64,000 nt of DNA, from contig CM059975.1 of the NCBI GenBank assembly GCA_030490835.1, positions 7,839,579-7,903,578 on the forward strand, given 5' to 3'. The position numbers and the translations under genes were made by a program. The DNA is from Annona cherimola (taxonomy: Eukaryota; Streptophyta; Magnoliopsida; Magnoliales; Annonaceae). Below the pieces are notes generated by a model. It saw nothing but the letters and a program-made list of their open reading frames with translations, was not told the DNA's origin and did no database searches. The number at the start of each line of letters is the position of its first letter. Positions within the stretch are counted from its first letter, which is position 1. Positions 45,375 through 58,474 of this stretch are shown here, piece after piece.

Positions 45375-46209
45375 CTAGAACTGAGCTTGGATCAAGTCAA
45401 TCACTTTTTTGTCAACTTGGAATGCCTTGGCAAGAATCTCATCAGTGATTTTGGGCATTGAACCGAAGACCGCATTAGCAACGGTGATCACACCAGGATT
45501 CTGGCTACCAAACCCAGCGAGGGCAACCGCATTGGTCTTTGCCAGGTTGAGCTGGAAGTGGATGAGGCCGATTGGGAAGGTGAAGACATCACCCGGGTAT
45601 AAGATCTTTGTAATGAGCCTGTTGTTGGGGTTGGAGGTGACAAACCCAACAAAGAGAGTCCCTTCCAAGACCGTCAGTATTTCACTTGCCCTTGGATGAG
45701 TGTGAGGAGGATTCAGGCCAGCGGGTGCGAAGTCGATGCGGGCAAGCGAAACACCCAGAGTGTTGAGTCCCGCTATCTGATTTACGTTCACTGCTGTGAC
45801 ATTCGACCCGACTTTGTTTGCAGTGCTACCTGGTTTGTTCAGCCCGGTGAAGAAGAAATCATTGGCTGTGACCATTTTTGGATCCTTGCAAATAAACCCA
45901 TTCACGAAAACTGCAAAATATAATCGTATGGCATTCGTTAGCTGGCATCGATAAGTAAGAAAATAAAGGAGATCACTAGCTACATCATGCATGCTGTGCC
46001 GGTTTTCTTGTAGTGATCGGTGGGCCTTGCATGCTAGGATGTTTTGCTTATGATATATAATCATTGGCACCTCAAGGAGTTCAATATCAGAGACAACCTG
46101 GCGGCTTAAGTATGGCGACGCAGAAGTCTTGCAGTGGACTTGGGTCATAGGCATGGGTTAGAGCAGAGAAGGCGAGAAGAGCAAGTGCGAGGATGTGAGC
46201 AGCCATCAT
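45375..46209 (-). CDS. Germin-like protein G (two exons)
   Basis: Exon 1 is 46098-46209 and exon 2 is 45375-45910, with a 187-bp GT/AG intron; the product is 215 residues if the first of two adjacent ATGs is used, 214 from the second. The signal peptide ends near THA before [13 protein letters not shown]30 and C45 are the disulfide pair; N74-V-T is a glycosylation site. Box 1 [13 protein letters not shown] gives H107, H109 and E114; box 2 [12 protein letters not shown] gives H155. The intron is free of stops for a long way in the exon 2 frame, so intron retention would also read, but conserved splice sites match C. The intron contains TTTTCTTGTAGTG, a CACTA-like end, at 46003-46015. Close paralogue of C. 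Confidence 0.95.
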
Positions 46210-46304
46210 TACTCTCGCAAGCCGAAAAAGAATCAGAACGAAGAGGAGCAAGCAATAAAATTTTCGAGTGCGGTCGGATGAGAAAAAAGAAAGGAAGTCT
46301 GGCC

Positions 46305-46312
46305 TATTTATA
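46305..46312 (-). promoter_or_regulatory. TATA box of GLP G
   Basis: TATAAATAGG on the minus strand, about 96 bp upstream of the ATG. Confidence 0.75.
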
Positions 46313-46379
46313 AGGCAGATGTGGAGATAACTACGTCGAAATGGCAATTCGTACACGGGCTATGACTCAATGCACTTGG

Positions 46380-46924
46380 TCTGCATGGAGTTTAAACGGT
46401 TCTCTTCTTTTTTTATTTTGAAATATTTTTTAAATCTAAACCATTTATTATGCTTATTCATGTGAATTTTTTTGTTTACAAAAAAATATATTGAAAAATT
46501 TTATATAATGTATATATATTCTATATTTTTGAAAAAGTTAAATAACTATAAATTTACCTTCAAATTTATTTTGCTATTTTTTAGTAACATATAAGTTCTA
46601 ATGATGTGATTTTGTTGTCAATATAATAAAAGAAATAGTGTTAAACGAAATAAATAATTTAGATTTAAAAAATAAAGGTTGTATTCAATCAGTACCCATG
46701 GAATATGTGGGCATGTGATATATAGCCTTTGAAATGATAAAAATATACAAGGAAGATAAAATAATTAAATTACCTTGAAATTAGTCTTAATATAGATTTA
46801 TGCTCCTTTGATAGTCTACCAAGTTAACATAACGGACTTCCATGTATGTGCCGAATGTTATGACGGCCCTGATCAAGTCAGCTAACAATAGCTTCCTTCC
46901 CCAGTTCTAAGAAACCATTCAACA
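46380..46924. other. Upstream intergenic of GLP G
   Basis: AT-rich; nothing recognised. Confidence 0.5.
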
Positions 46925-47610
46925 CCTTGCGTCCCTTTCGCTGTCTCTCTTCAAATTTAGCTTAATTAATAGTAGTTTCATTGGATCGATCATGGAAATT
47001 TTTTTTTTCCTGATGAAGGATCATGGAGAAAAATTTTTGATTGGCTGAAAATGGGTGGAATCGATCCATGGCAATCATATGTCCTCGAACACGGAACTAG
47101 TCAGATTATCGTTAAATTGAAGTCATTCAACCCTATCTTGTAAATAATATATTGCATGTTCTCACAACAGTCGACAGTAACTTCCTACCATAATTCCCCC
47201 TAACCCAATTGAAACCTGATAAGTGTCTCTTCCATGCCATTCTTTATATTTCTGATATGATCAGTGGATATATGTATTCCGATCCTTAATTAGTAAACGA
47301 GTGGCAGTTTCTTTGTTCCGACTAAACGTCTCTTTCCCGTCATTCTCCAAATTCAACTTATTAATAGGTAGTTTCATTGGATAGATAGAAAACATAATTA
47401 TTTGATCGGCTGAAAATGAAAATCCGCCACGGCGATCATGTCCTCGGACACAGGATTAGTCAGATTAGTTAGATAAATTGAAGTCATTCAACCGTCTTGT
47501 AAATAACATATAGCAACGGCATGTTCTCACGGTAGTTGGTCGTAACTTCCTTGCCTCGTTCCGCCTAACCCATATGAAACCTCGATTCGTGTCTCTTTAT
47601 TGTGAACTGA
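46925..47610. repeat. Diverged tandem duplication of about 400 bp
   Basis: About 46935-47210 and 47330-47560 share an ordered set of phrases: gtagtttcattggat, gctgaaaatg, catatgtcctcg/catgtcctcgg, ggactagtcagatta-type, attgaagtcattcaacc, cttgtaaataa, gcatgttctcac. Non-coding. Confidence 0.75.
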
Positions 47611-50179
47611 CTGTGCAGATCAAGACAGATTCAACCACGGAAATCTTGAATTTTTGATATCCTCCTTGGGATTCAGCAAGGTCCCACTCGAGGAGGTAAC
47701 ATCTCGTTGAATTACAGACCAAAAACAACAAGGAATATACTCTCTACACACTTCATGTTCTTCTCCCTTTTATATGAAAATACTCAACTTCCATGCTTAC
47801 ACCCGATCCCACTTGCCTACCCGATCCATCTGACGGGCAGCTATCCAACCCTCCTAGCTCAGCAGCCACTGATCCTCCTCACTATCACTCTTCCATCTCA
47901 TGCCATTTTTCATATCTCTGGTCAGATTAGTAGATATATATACAGGCCCTACTTCTATGTTACCAAATTACATAGAAGCAGTCCCATGTAACTCTTTCAA
48001 ATTTCAAAATATTGATCATGGATGGAAAATCCAATTCATTCATGGTATATATATATATATATATATATATATTCGGATCCTTGAATGGTAGAAAAATTAT
48101 AGTTTCCTTGGTCCGAATAAACATGTCTTAAAGGATGTACAACAATGATTTAGGGGGGACACATACAGACTCCATATTCATTTTAATTTTATACTAGCTA
48201 TTAAAAAGAATATTGATCTTTCACGACCGGTCGTTTAGTACCTCTATTTTCAACCGCTTGTGATGGCTTTTGGACCCGGCAAAATTTATGATAGTCGTTG
48301 GATGCTATTTTGCAAATGTAGCACTGATAGGACACTTAATGCTGTGGAAATTTCGCAAACACCTTTCTCTCCTGCTGCACCTTCTGGCCATCTACCTCAC
48401 TTATCTTTCACTATCTTTCCTCTCTTTCTACTTGCCCTTCCTTTTTCTCTCTCACGGGTAGGGGTGCAATTCGAGTAATGTACCCATGGGTCGACCTGTT
48501 ACGTACCCTAAAACAGGTAGGGTAGATTCTAAGTTAAAAAAAAAAGCTGGTTCAATTAGGGTAGAGTAGGTTCTAAGGTCCGGGTCCTCAGAATTGAACT
48601 GAATTATTAATATATGTTTAATATAAATGTTATAAAATATCTTTTATAATCGAAGATATAAATATATTCTTTAAATGTATAGAAATTTATTTAACTTATC
48701 AAGTATTTAGTAAATTTAAAGAATCCTAACTCAGCAGCCCCTGATCCTCCTCACTATCACCCTTCCATGCCATTCTTCGTATCTGGTGAGATTAGTAGAT
48801 ATACGTATTCTCTACTTTCAATAAGTTTAGGTTGGAGAATTCTGTTATGAGTTTGTCTTGTCTTTACCTTTTCTTTTTCGTTATTCTTCATTATTCTTCA
48901 TTTTCCTTTCATTTTTCCATTAGCACAAGATATTGTATGGTTGGATGAGGCTTTGTTTGCTTCCAAAATTGTAAATCTTGCTGCTATTCTCATCTGAATG
49001 TCAATCAGAAATATTTTAGCTCAATTAATTCCTATTAGAGATCACTTATATTTTGATAGTGGCGACGACTTTCAGCTTCAGAGGGACCTATTGACATGAA
49101 GGGACACGATTATACCGTTTTAAAATACAACTACGATGAAACTATTCTTCAAACATTTTAAGGTGGATATTTCAAAATTTTTGAAAATATTTGCATCCAT
49201 ACCTATATAAGTCGAGCAAAATTGCAAACATGTCATAAGTTCTCAAAAAAAAATTTCATCTTTATCTACATAATTTGCCAAAAAATGGAAACGTATCACT
49301 TACGTTAGGGGTCATTGAGGGCGATTAACTTTCTAAAAAAGATGAAAAATGCCCCGGTGAGCATGGGATGATTGATCCATGTAGATGAACTCCAGTGACC
49401 TAACTTGTGGACTAATGGCAGCGGCTCGATTTTGCAGTTGGATGATGATGGAGATGGATTGCTAATGTTGGCAACTATGCCGGAGAATCCATGGATGCGG
49501 AGAATCCATGGATGCATCTGTCCATTCAAGAGGAAAAATCCATTGCTAGTCGGTGCTTCTTCTCCATTATCTATGAGAAAAAAAAATTCATTTCTTCTTC
49601 AATATGGGGATCCTGGAGCTGCGTTGATTGATGGCACTGTTCTTGGTTGATGGATTTTCATGGTTGAAAAAGATGTTAAATTTATAGAGATGGTGGTTCT
49701 CGGTGCGAGTGGATTGTCGAATCTATTGCGAATGGTGGTTACTTGGCCAAAGGTGATAAGATGATGAAGGATTTCGCAGATTTGTTTCCAATACTAACCA
49801 ATAATCTGTCCACCATATATGCCTTGCCCACGACTAAGCATTGCACAAGATCTTCTTGCATTTTTTCATGGCAAGCGCAATGAATTTTGTAAACATAGTG
49901 GCACATTGAATTTCACACGGGTATTTTCATTTTGTAAAAATTGTAAGTACCGTTCATGAACTGTTAACGAAAGTATAACGCCTCTAAAATTAAGCAAATT
50001 ATGTAAGTATAGACATAAGTTCTTGAAAATTTGTGACACGCTCGTAATTTCGCCCAAATTATATGGGTGCAGAAACCTCAAATTTAAAATCCCTCTAACC
50101 TCTCCACTCCACATAGCTCGGTCTATGATTTTTGAGATCTAAGTTGTTTCTACATTTTCGCTACTCTTTGATGCTTTGT
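47611..50179. other. Intergenic, short repeats, no gene seen
   Basis: The phrase CTCAGCAGCC.CTGATCCTC with following bases occurs at about 47857 and 48731, and its continuation CTTCCATGCCATTCTT also near 47231, so a short repeat is scattered here. A TA microsatellite lies at 48046-48072. GAGAATCCATGGATGC is directly duplicated near 49485-49515. Open frames of 60-94 codons show no family features. Confidence 0.5.
48046..48072. repeat. (TA)n microsatellite
   Basis: Pure TA run of about 27 bp. Confidence 0.9.
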
Positions 50180-50421
50180 ATTTTTTTTTTTTATTGGTAC
50201 AATATTACATCTCATGAAATCATATTACGTTTTGGCATAAGGGAGATAACAAGTTCTCGCATTCCTATATAAAAGACAACAAGCTTCTACCTATTTGTGG
50301 GAGACCTTAGGCTCTCACTAATATATATGAGAGACAAACCTTCTACTCCCACTAAGGAAAAATTCGAATACAAGACCACTTGGCGGCTACGCCAAAGTCT
50401 CAACCAACACCTAGATGGTTC
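50180..50421 (-). mobile_element. SINE, family 1, with 10-bp target repeat
   Basis: GATGCTTTGT flanks it at 50170-50179 and 50422-50431. On the minus strand it opens GAACCATCTAGGTGTTGG, has TTGGTTGAGACTTTGG and a B-box-like GTATTCGAATTT, and ends in TACCAATAAAAA plus an A run. Same family as 30194. Confidence 0.88.
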
Positions 50422-50540
50422 GATGCTTTGTGTTATGTTATAAATTTGACTGAACTTATCTGGTTCTAATGATATAGCCTATCTAGTTACAGGATTTTGA
50501 TACATGGACTTAGTGCACATATATGTTTGATCCACATTAA

Positions 50541-50773
50541 GAGCCCGGATCTTTTTAGACCGACCGGTAAAAAATGATTTAAATATTTCTGTTTTTAAAA
50601 ATTTAAAATAAATATTTACACATATTCAAAAATAGTAAAATTTAGTTTATAGATTAAATACAACTAGATAAACACGTTTATACAAAAAATTAAACAAAAT
50701 AAAATAAAATATGTATTTGGACGAGTCTGAAATCCGGTGATCTCAGATCAATCTGAAAGATCACCAGGCCCTC
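50541..50773. mobile_element. Short MITE-like element, copy 2
   Basis: Counterpart of 75-307, with ATTAA at 50536-50540 and 50774-50778. Confidence 0.55.
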
Positions 50774-51456
50774 ATTAATGGATTTAATTCTATTCGATAA
50801 GTTTAAGCAGGTTTGATCTGATATAATTGATCTCAGCTAAGTCAATGCATGATATAGACTTTTGCATCTTTCAAAAGGCCTCAGCCATTAGACCCGTCCA
50901 TGCCTTTTGATCAAATGATCGATAAAGACTAAAGAGTTTCTTTATCAAATTTTTTTTAATCATCATTGTACTCAACAGATGATTATTTTAGACCAGTATG
51001 AAATCTAGTGATTTCAGACCGGGCCAAAAATATTTATATTTATTTTTATTTTTTAAAACTTTTTTATAAACATGTTAATCTAGTTATATTTAATCTATAA
51101 ATCAAGTTTTACCATTTTTTACCATATTTGATTTGAATATCTATAGCTCCTTTGAAAAAAAATTTCATCTAATAATGATGCTTAAGTGCATTTACCTCCC
51201 CATCTTATAAATTTTATCGCATTAATTGGCTAACTTTGAATTTAATTTGCGAGCCTCATTCAGATAATCCTTATAATGTTAATCTAAGATTATGCCTCGC
51301 CCAATACTTTTATTAATGACTTGCATGTCATATGATAAGAATGGACGAAAAATTGAAGATCTGGCAAATAAATTTAAGGACACATTTCTCTTAGATCTTC
51401 AATTTTCAAGATCCATGTATATACATCATTCGATCCACAGTTCATTTAAACCTAGG

Positions 51457-51727
51457 GGGTGTTTGTTAACATAAAAAAATTTTCAAATTAAAATTTTTTA
51501 ATATAAAATTTTCACTCTCTATAATTATTTTATTTTTAATTATTTTTTTAGTTTTTTCTACACAACTATCATACCTTATATTATTTGTATACAACTATTA
51601 ATATATCTAACTTATCTATTTTAACTTTATTCTTTTTACTCTCTACTATTATCTATATCATATTACGTCATTTTCTCTCGGTTAAGAAACTTTTACACCA
51701 AAAACTTTTTATCACTTTCCAAACATG
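51457..51727 (-). mobile_element. GGGTGTGTTTGG-family MITE, degraded, copy 2
   Basis: Counterpart of 991-1262. Confidence 0.65.
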
Positions 51728-52114
51728 AAGCCTCATCAGGTGCACCTAAGTACAAATATCCATTTTTCTGAAAATGTTTTTACACAATTGTTAATTTTAG
51801 TGTATTTAACATACATATCAATTTTTATCTTTTTAAATATTTTTAGGTTTTTTTATTTTTAAATATCAGTGGGTTTTTTATAATTTTACCATCTAAGAGT
51901 ACTACTACATGGCTGATAATCATGTTTTGCCACAACTGATAAAAACTAATCGTTCAAAAAGGAGTTGTATTGCGGACAAAATTCATACTTCATAGGAGCA
52001 ATATTAACCATGGTTGATCAGTAAAAATTGTAAACTTGTAAATGACTGAGAGATAACGGTGAATAGCCCTTCTATGCATTTGAAAGCTAACGCCAGTATA
52101 TATTGTCTTGCAAT

Positions 52115-52115
<1 letters not shown>

Positions 52116-52166
<51 letters not shown>
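52116..52166. repeat. Expanded poly(T) tract
   Basis: 51 consecutive T, against 16 at the matching place in copy 1 (1652-1667). It sits just before GLP relic A'. Confidence 0.9.
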
Positions 52167-52169
52167 CCG

Positions 52170-52386
52170 GTGTTCGTGAATGGCTTCATTTGCAAGGATC
52201 CCAAAATGGTCACAGCCGATGATTTCTACTTCATGGGGCTGCAGCGATCTGGGCAGCCAGAATCCTAGCATCATCACCATGGCTAATGTTGTCCTCGGTT
52301 CCAACCCCAAAATCTATGATGATATTCTCGCAAAGGCATTCCACGTTGACAAAAAATTGAATGACTTGATCCAAGCTCAGTTCTAA
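52170..52386 (+). pseudogene. Germin-like protein relic A'
   Basis: Counterpart of 1671-1887 with the same internal deletion and frame change, hence no cupin boxes. Followed 50 bp later by the copy-2 deletion junction. Confidence 0.9.
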
Positions 52387-55268
52387 GTAGTACATCAATG
52401 CTTGATGATCCATATATCATGTATTGGGAACATATTGAGTCCCCATTTAAGCTACATTTGAATAAGCTTATAAATTGCATTGGCTTTGTATTTAATACTC
52501 AACTAATAATTGCAATTTAAGTTTTAACTTTATACATAACGCATAATGAACATATAAGCTTAGTATAGCTTTTACATTGTTTATACAACTTAAAAGTTAG
52601 TATATGCTATTTTTATTTTGTCTCCATAAAAATTTATATTTTCAAATAGTAAATTCATCTATTGCAACTTAGATCTCATTTACACATAATAGGGTTACCT
52701 ACATTGACGCATTCATTGGGTTTCCTATTACTTACATTTATTTCTTTAAAATCTCAATCATTTAATTCAATTTAACTATCTAATAACAACTAAGATAATT
52801 TAACATATTAACTAATAACCTTATTTTACCCAAAAATATATCTTATTTCCTCCATTTTATTTAAAATCTTGGTTTAGTCCTTTCGATATTACTTACACAC
52901 ATAAAAAAATCATCGCACGCTTAGACAAATATCTTATCCTCATTTAAGACATCAATACATGAAATTCAATACAGTGACATCATAAAAAGTAAGTTAATCT
53001 TAATCTATAAATCTTTCATACTTAGAATTTATAAATTTTAAACTATATCATATCTGAAATTTTATGTATTATAAGCTATTAAAGCCTCTTCATCCCTTTG
53101 TATTAAAAAATATACTTAGATAACTCATATATGCATAAACTTTGCATTTAATATAAAAATTAAGACATATGGAATAATAGACTTTTCACTCGATATATAA
53201 TTGACATTTTCATGTTGTAAGGCCATTTGAACTTAAGATAGCCTTTACAGCTTTTTTTTTTCAATTTCCCCTCAAAACATAACCATCAAATCTTACACTT
53301 GCTTAAAATGCATCATTTATTTCACTTCATTTAAATTTTATTTCCTTTCTACATAAACCATATGTTAATCTAATAAATTTGTTTTCATACCCAAACAACC
53401 TATTAACTATGTTATTTGACTTAAATCTTCAACACTCATAGCTTAACATATAATGCCTCATCATCTAATCATTAAAATAATCATAATTATATAAATACAA
53501 TAATTAAATGTAGGGCCCGGTCCTTTTTTAAAAAAAATTAATATGCTGCTGCATGTGCACATTTTTGGTGCACATGCAGAGCACCAAACAATATAAGTGG
53601 TGTAAGAGAGTTCAAGCGGGCGCTCGAACAATCAGGGAGAAAAAAAATTAGGAGAGAAGAAGGAGAAGAAGAAAGAAAGAGGAGGAGAAGGAAGAAGAAG
53701 GAGAGGGAAGAGAGGAGAAGCTCATCGTCGCCCTGCCCACGACGCCGTCCACGCAGCGGTTGCCGGGTTGCTGGAGGTAAGGAAGAAATAGTTTTTTGGT
53801 TGGATTTTTCTAATTTTCACCTAAATCATGCAATAAACATATGAGTTTTGCTAAAATACCTTAGATAAACATGTATAGAAGTAAATTACACCAATTTGGG
53901 TATTAGATTTGGTTATTTAAGGATCTAAGAGTTGAAATGGATAGAATTTTGATTTTTATCTCCAAAAATATCTGAAAAATCATGGGGCTTTCGATAAATT
54001 CATGAATAAGAGGATATTTGGAACCCAAATCATGAAAATGGAAGGCTAAAATCAAGCCAAGTGTGAAATAAAAAATTCAAGAGTGGTGTATCCAAATTTA
54101 TTGTTCAAAATCATGGTATAATAGTTGCAAATGCTATTAGGATGTATTAGCTATAAATTAATATGCCCAATTTTAGGTAAAAAGGAGAAAAATTAGAATT
54201 TTTCATGACCCGTGGAAATTGTGCAGCCCCAAAAACATGGGTTAAACATGGGGCTTTTGGAGTATTTGATTTAAACATTATTTATGGATAAATTTTAAGA
54301 TGTTTGGAGTGTTAAAATATAAATTTTTTTTATAGAGATGTTATGCTAAATTGTAGGTAGGGTAAGGGTGTCGGAAATTTATATGAAATTAGTGGATAGT
54401 GAATTCACACCGTATAAGAATGATTGATAGATTTTAATATGCCTAATATATGTATCTTAAGTAGGCACTTAATGGATAAAAAAATATTAGCTTTCAAATC
54501 AATGCATCCATAGCCATTAAAATTAGAATGCAATACATGGCAATTTAAGTCAATGCTTAGCCAAAATTTTTAATTTTGATATGAAAAGGGAAAGAGAGTG
54601 CAAAACACAACATGAGACTTTAAGGTAAGCAAGCTTTTCAAATTTAATGATTTATTGTGATAAAATTTCTGTTTTGTTACTTACTTTGAGAAAGGTTGTT
54701 GCAACAAATCTTCATGTTATGTCGTTATATGTTTCCTTAGAAATATGTGCAAATCAACTTAATTTTCTTAGGTATGCTAATTAAATTTTATACAAACATT
54801 AAGAAAATCTTTGGAAATGGTCATTACCCTATTTGGTTTATTTATATATATATATTCATGTTGTTAAGGCAATGCTTTCGAACTTGACTTTTGGAAACGA
54901 ACCTTTTCTTTACGATTAGCTGAATAAACTCTTTTTACGACATAAATGCACTTGATCATTGGTGTGAATATAATTCATGCATGAAAATGAATGTAAAATT
55001 TCGCTAAGGTTGTAATTGGACAGGTTGTCCGTCCTTGACGTTGCCATGTCGGTGCGTCCGACATATGAGAGTGGGTGATCACTTGATAAGTGTCACCTGC
55101 CACAAAGGAAACTATGTTATTGAATGATGCATGTTGTGGTTGCATTTCATCCTCACGCATATATGATGATCTATGAAGGTTTTCATACTTTTTCCTATTA
55201 ACAACACTTGCTTACTGGGTTCTTTGAACTCACCGATTTTATTAAACAGTTGCAGAGTATTCTGATTT

Positions 55269-57744
55269 TGTAACGGCCAGCACTTGAAGGGGAAGAGAGC
55301 CGTTTTAAAAAAATTAAATAAATAAACAGTGGAATTTATGGCATTTAATCCCAGCCGTTTAGCAAATGCATCAGTATAAGAAGGGGGGTATAGGAGATGA
55401 TTTCTTTGTTTGAAAAAAAAAGAAAGGAAGAAACGAAACAGAGCGACGGACTGAAGAAGAAGAAGAGGAAATTGAAGGTATGTCACATATAACCATTTTT
55501 CAGTTAATCTCGTTCATTTCACAATATATGCAACTCATTTTGGTATATTTAAACCATTCACGATGTTTCTAGCATGTCTAATTAGTCACCTGAGTATTAT
55601 TGAAATGTTTGATGTTGAAATTTTACTTATTTCAATGAGAAGTAGCAAATAAAGGGTAGAAAATTCTATATAATGAAATAAACATACTTCTGGGCATAAT
55701 CAGAGAATTTTGACTGTACAATAACAAGATAATCATATGTTTAGCTTGCCTGCAAATTTTCAACAAGATCAGACTTATAGATTTATAGATATAGTAATTT
55801 TTATGAAGATTTAAAGCGGTGAATATGTATTTTAAGGATAAAAAACAAAAAAATAATTATAAGAAAATACAGAAGCAAAAATAATAATCTGACCCATTAC
55901 AAACATTATTTAAGATATTTTACAGTATATATAATGAATTAATTTTGTTAAAAATTAATTTACATAGCTATTTGAAGTGATATGTAATTTTAACCCTTTA
56001 TTAAACCCTTTATGTCAAATTTGATGATAGAGATGTTATTTTGAGAAATGGACCGTCCAGATTATAAAACATAATTTTATAAGCTTACTCCTAAATTTTC
56101 ATATCAAACAGAAATTTATATTAAGAGATATAAGCTATTATATTCAGAGAATACGAATCGTTGAAATAAATAAATAAATAAATAAATAAATTTCTGGACT
56201 GGTGGGCTAAACCTATCTGGACAAGTCCCGTGAACCAGTAAGCCCAAAAGCAAGTCCACTAGTCCTAAGCCCACAGAAACTAAGCCCAAGTTATAGAAAC
56301 TAAGCCTAGCCCAAATAAACAACCTGGCCCAACTTCCAAGCAAAGGACCCAGCCCACTTGTGACGGCCCAGCAGAGGTCTGGCCTATCGGAATAGCCTAT
56401 CGGCGGCCAATTGCCGGCGCCGGCGACCGCCCGGAGAAAAAAAATCAAAATAAATACAGAAAAATTAGAAAAAATTATAGAAAATTATGAAAAATACCCA
56501 TAAAATTAAAGTCAATATTTACAAGCTTAAATGAGTTTAACTTATAATTTTTATAAAAAGTGAAATTATTTAAAAGGTGTGATGTTATAAAAATAAATAA
56601 ATAAATTATGAAAAATTACAAAAAATATGAAAAATTTAAAGTAAGTATTTAAAGAAGTATGAGTCCAAATTTATTTTTATATATAAGAAATAAAGTTGTT
56701 TAAAAGTGGAATAATATGAGAATAAATAGGAAAAAATAGAATTTTGACTGATTAAAATTATGAAATTTTTTTGGAAAAGTCGTAAATGAAAATTTAAATA
56801 ATATTTATGAAAACCAAAGTAAAATAATGAACATATTGGGATGAAAATTAGGAAAAGAGACTTGAGGCTACTATAAGAAATTGAAAAAAAAAGAGTTTTA
56901 AAGTTTACTTAAAGGTAAGTAAACTTTTACCAAATCATGACTTTGAAAATATTATTTGAATATTATGATTTGCTATGAAATGTGATTATTTATTTAAATG
57001 TAAATTTTCTTTCAAGTTGATTTATTTAAATATGAGCATTATTATTTCAAAATTATGTTAATTAATAAATTTAAGTGGTGCATTAATCACAATGCATGAG
57101 CATGATGCATAATTGCATATTGGGTTTGCCACCAAGGAGTAAAGTAGTATGATAGTACCTTGGTAGCGACCTCATGACTACCAAAGAAGATGAATTTGCC
57201 CACGAATGTGTAGCACCGCTGCACGCGAGCATAAGTAGATGATAATACCTACAGTGTGAATGCATGATTTAAAATTGACATACGTGTACACATGTAACAA
57301 GATGTTTTTATTAATTAGAGTTTGTTGTGTATAATAGACAATATAGATGTTATGTTTGTTTTTGAAAAATCAAATTAATTGCAAAATGAATTCTGTAAAA
57401 ATATATTTTTACTTACTGAGCTTTCAGCTCACATAATTTTATTTTTAGTGAAAATACAGAGATACGATGATAAATTAAAGCCTTCATCGATATGAGAAAA
57501 AGACGAAACTAGCATAGCAAAGGACAATAAAGTTAGATTTTATAGAAATTATCTTATAATGTTTACTGGTTTTGATTATAGACACTGAATATGTATAATG
57601 ACTTCAAAATGAACAAACTTGAGATGTAATAGTTAAAAGTTTTATGATTTTGGATCTTGGTATCTATTTCCATCTTGGGAGATTTATTCTTAGTCTTGGC
57701 ATAGTAGACATTATTCATAACACCTCAAAAGGTGGGGTGTTACA
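55269..57744 (+). mobile_element. L3 copy 2
   Basis: Counterpart of 7005-9477, with GATTT at 55264-55268 and 57745-57749. Confidence 0.85.
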
Positions 57745-58194
57745 GATTTTAAGAGCAATGGAGACTTCACTGAGTAGAAGGGCAGTAAGGTGAAGAGCCA
57801 TATGAGGCTCTCGTGTATATTTGAGTGTGATTTGTAATAAGAAAAATTTTAGAAGTGCTAGATTTTCTATTGATTTTGAGACGTGTGTAAAATATATATA
57901 ATTTGTGTGCATGGCATGAAAGATATTTGTAGCATTAATTCATTTATATTGTGTGAATTGTATGGATGTTTGGATGATGTAAGATGAAGAATATTGGAGT
58001 ATGGGTGTTTGGTGTGACTATAATGAATTTGTGAAGAAAAGAGGGTGTTTGTGGTTATGATGAAGTGTTACAAGTTATTTCTTGATGTAAAGAATTATAT
58101 GGTGAATGTTTGTATTTAGGAAACATCCTAGTTATAGACAGGATGCTGCCGAAATTTTTATAAATATGTATATAAAAAAATTTTAGATCACTTT

Positions 58195-58474
58195 GGGTGT
58201 GTTTGGTAATGAATAAAACTTTTGATGAAAAGTTTTGTAGAGTAAAAGTTGTCAAATGATGTGATGTGATAGAGGTAATGATGAGTAGTAAAGAGTATAA
58301 AGTTAAAAGAAATAGGTTAGTTGTGTGGATAGTTGTGTAGAAATGATTGAAAAGTAGGGTAGTTGTATAGGAAAGTGTGAAAAAATGATTAAAAAATATG
58401 ATAGTTGTGGAGATTGAAAAGTTTTAGATTGAAAAGTTTTAACATGACATTATTTTTCAATTGCCAAACACCCC
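58195..58474 (+). mobile_element. GGGTGTGTTTGG-family MITE in L2 copy 2
   Basis: Counterpart of 9930-10209. Confidence 0.8.

Noticed and set aside
46003..46015. TTTTCTTGTAGTG in the GLP G intron as a CACTA element
   Set aside because: Only one end-like string, no partner end and no 3-bp target repeat, so probably chance or a solo remnant.
45375..46154. Single 259-codon frame running through the intron of GLP G
   Set aside because: Splice sites match those of gene C and give a normal signal peptide and length; the unspliced frame lacks the signal peptide.
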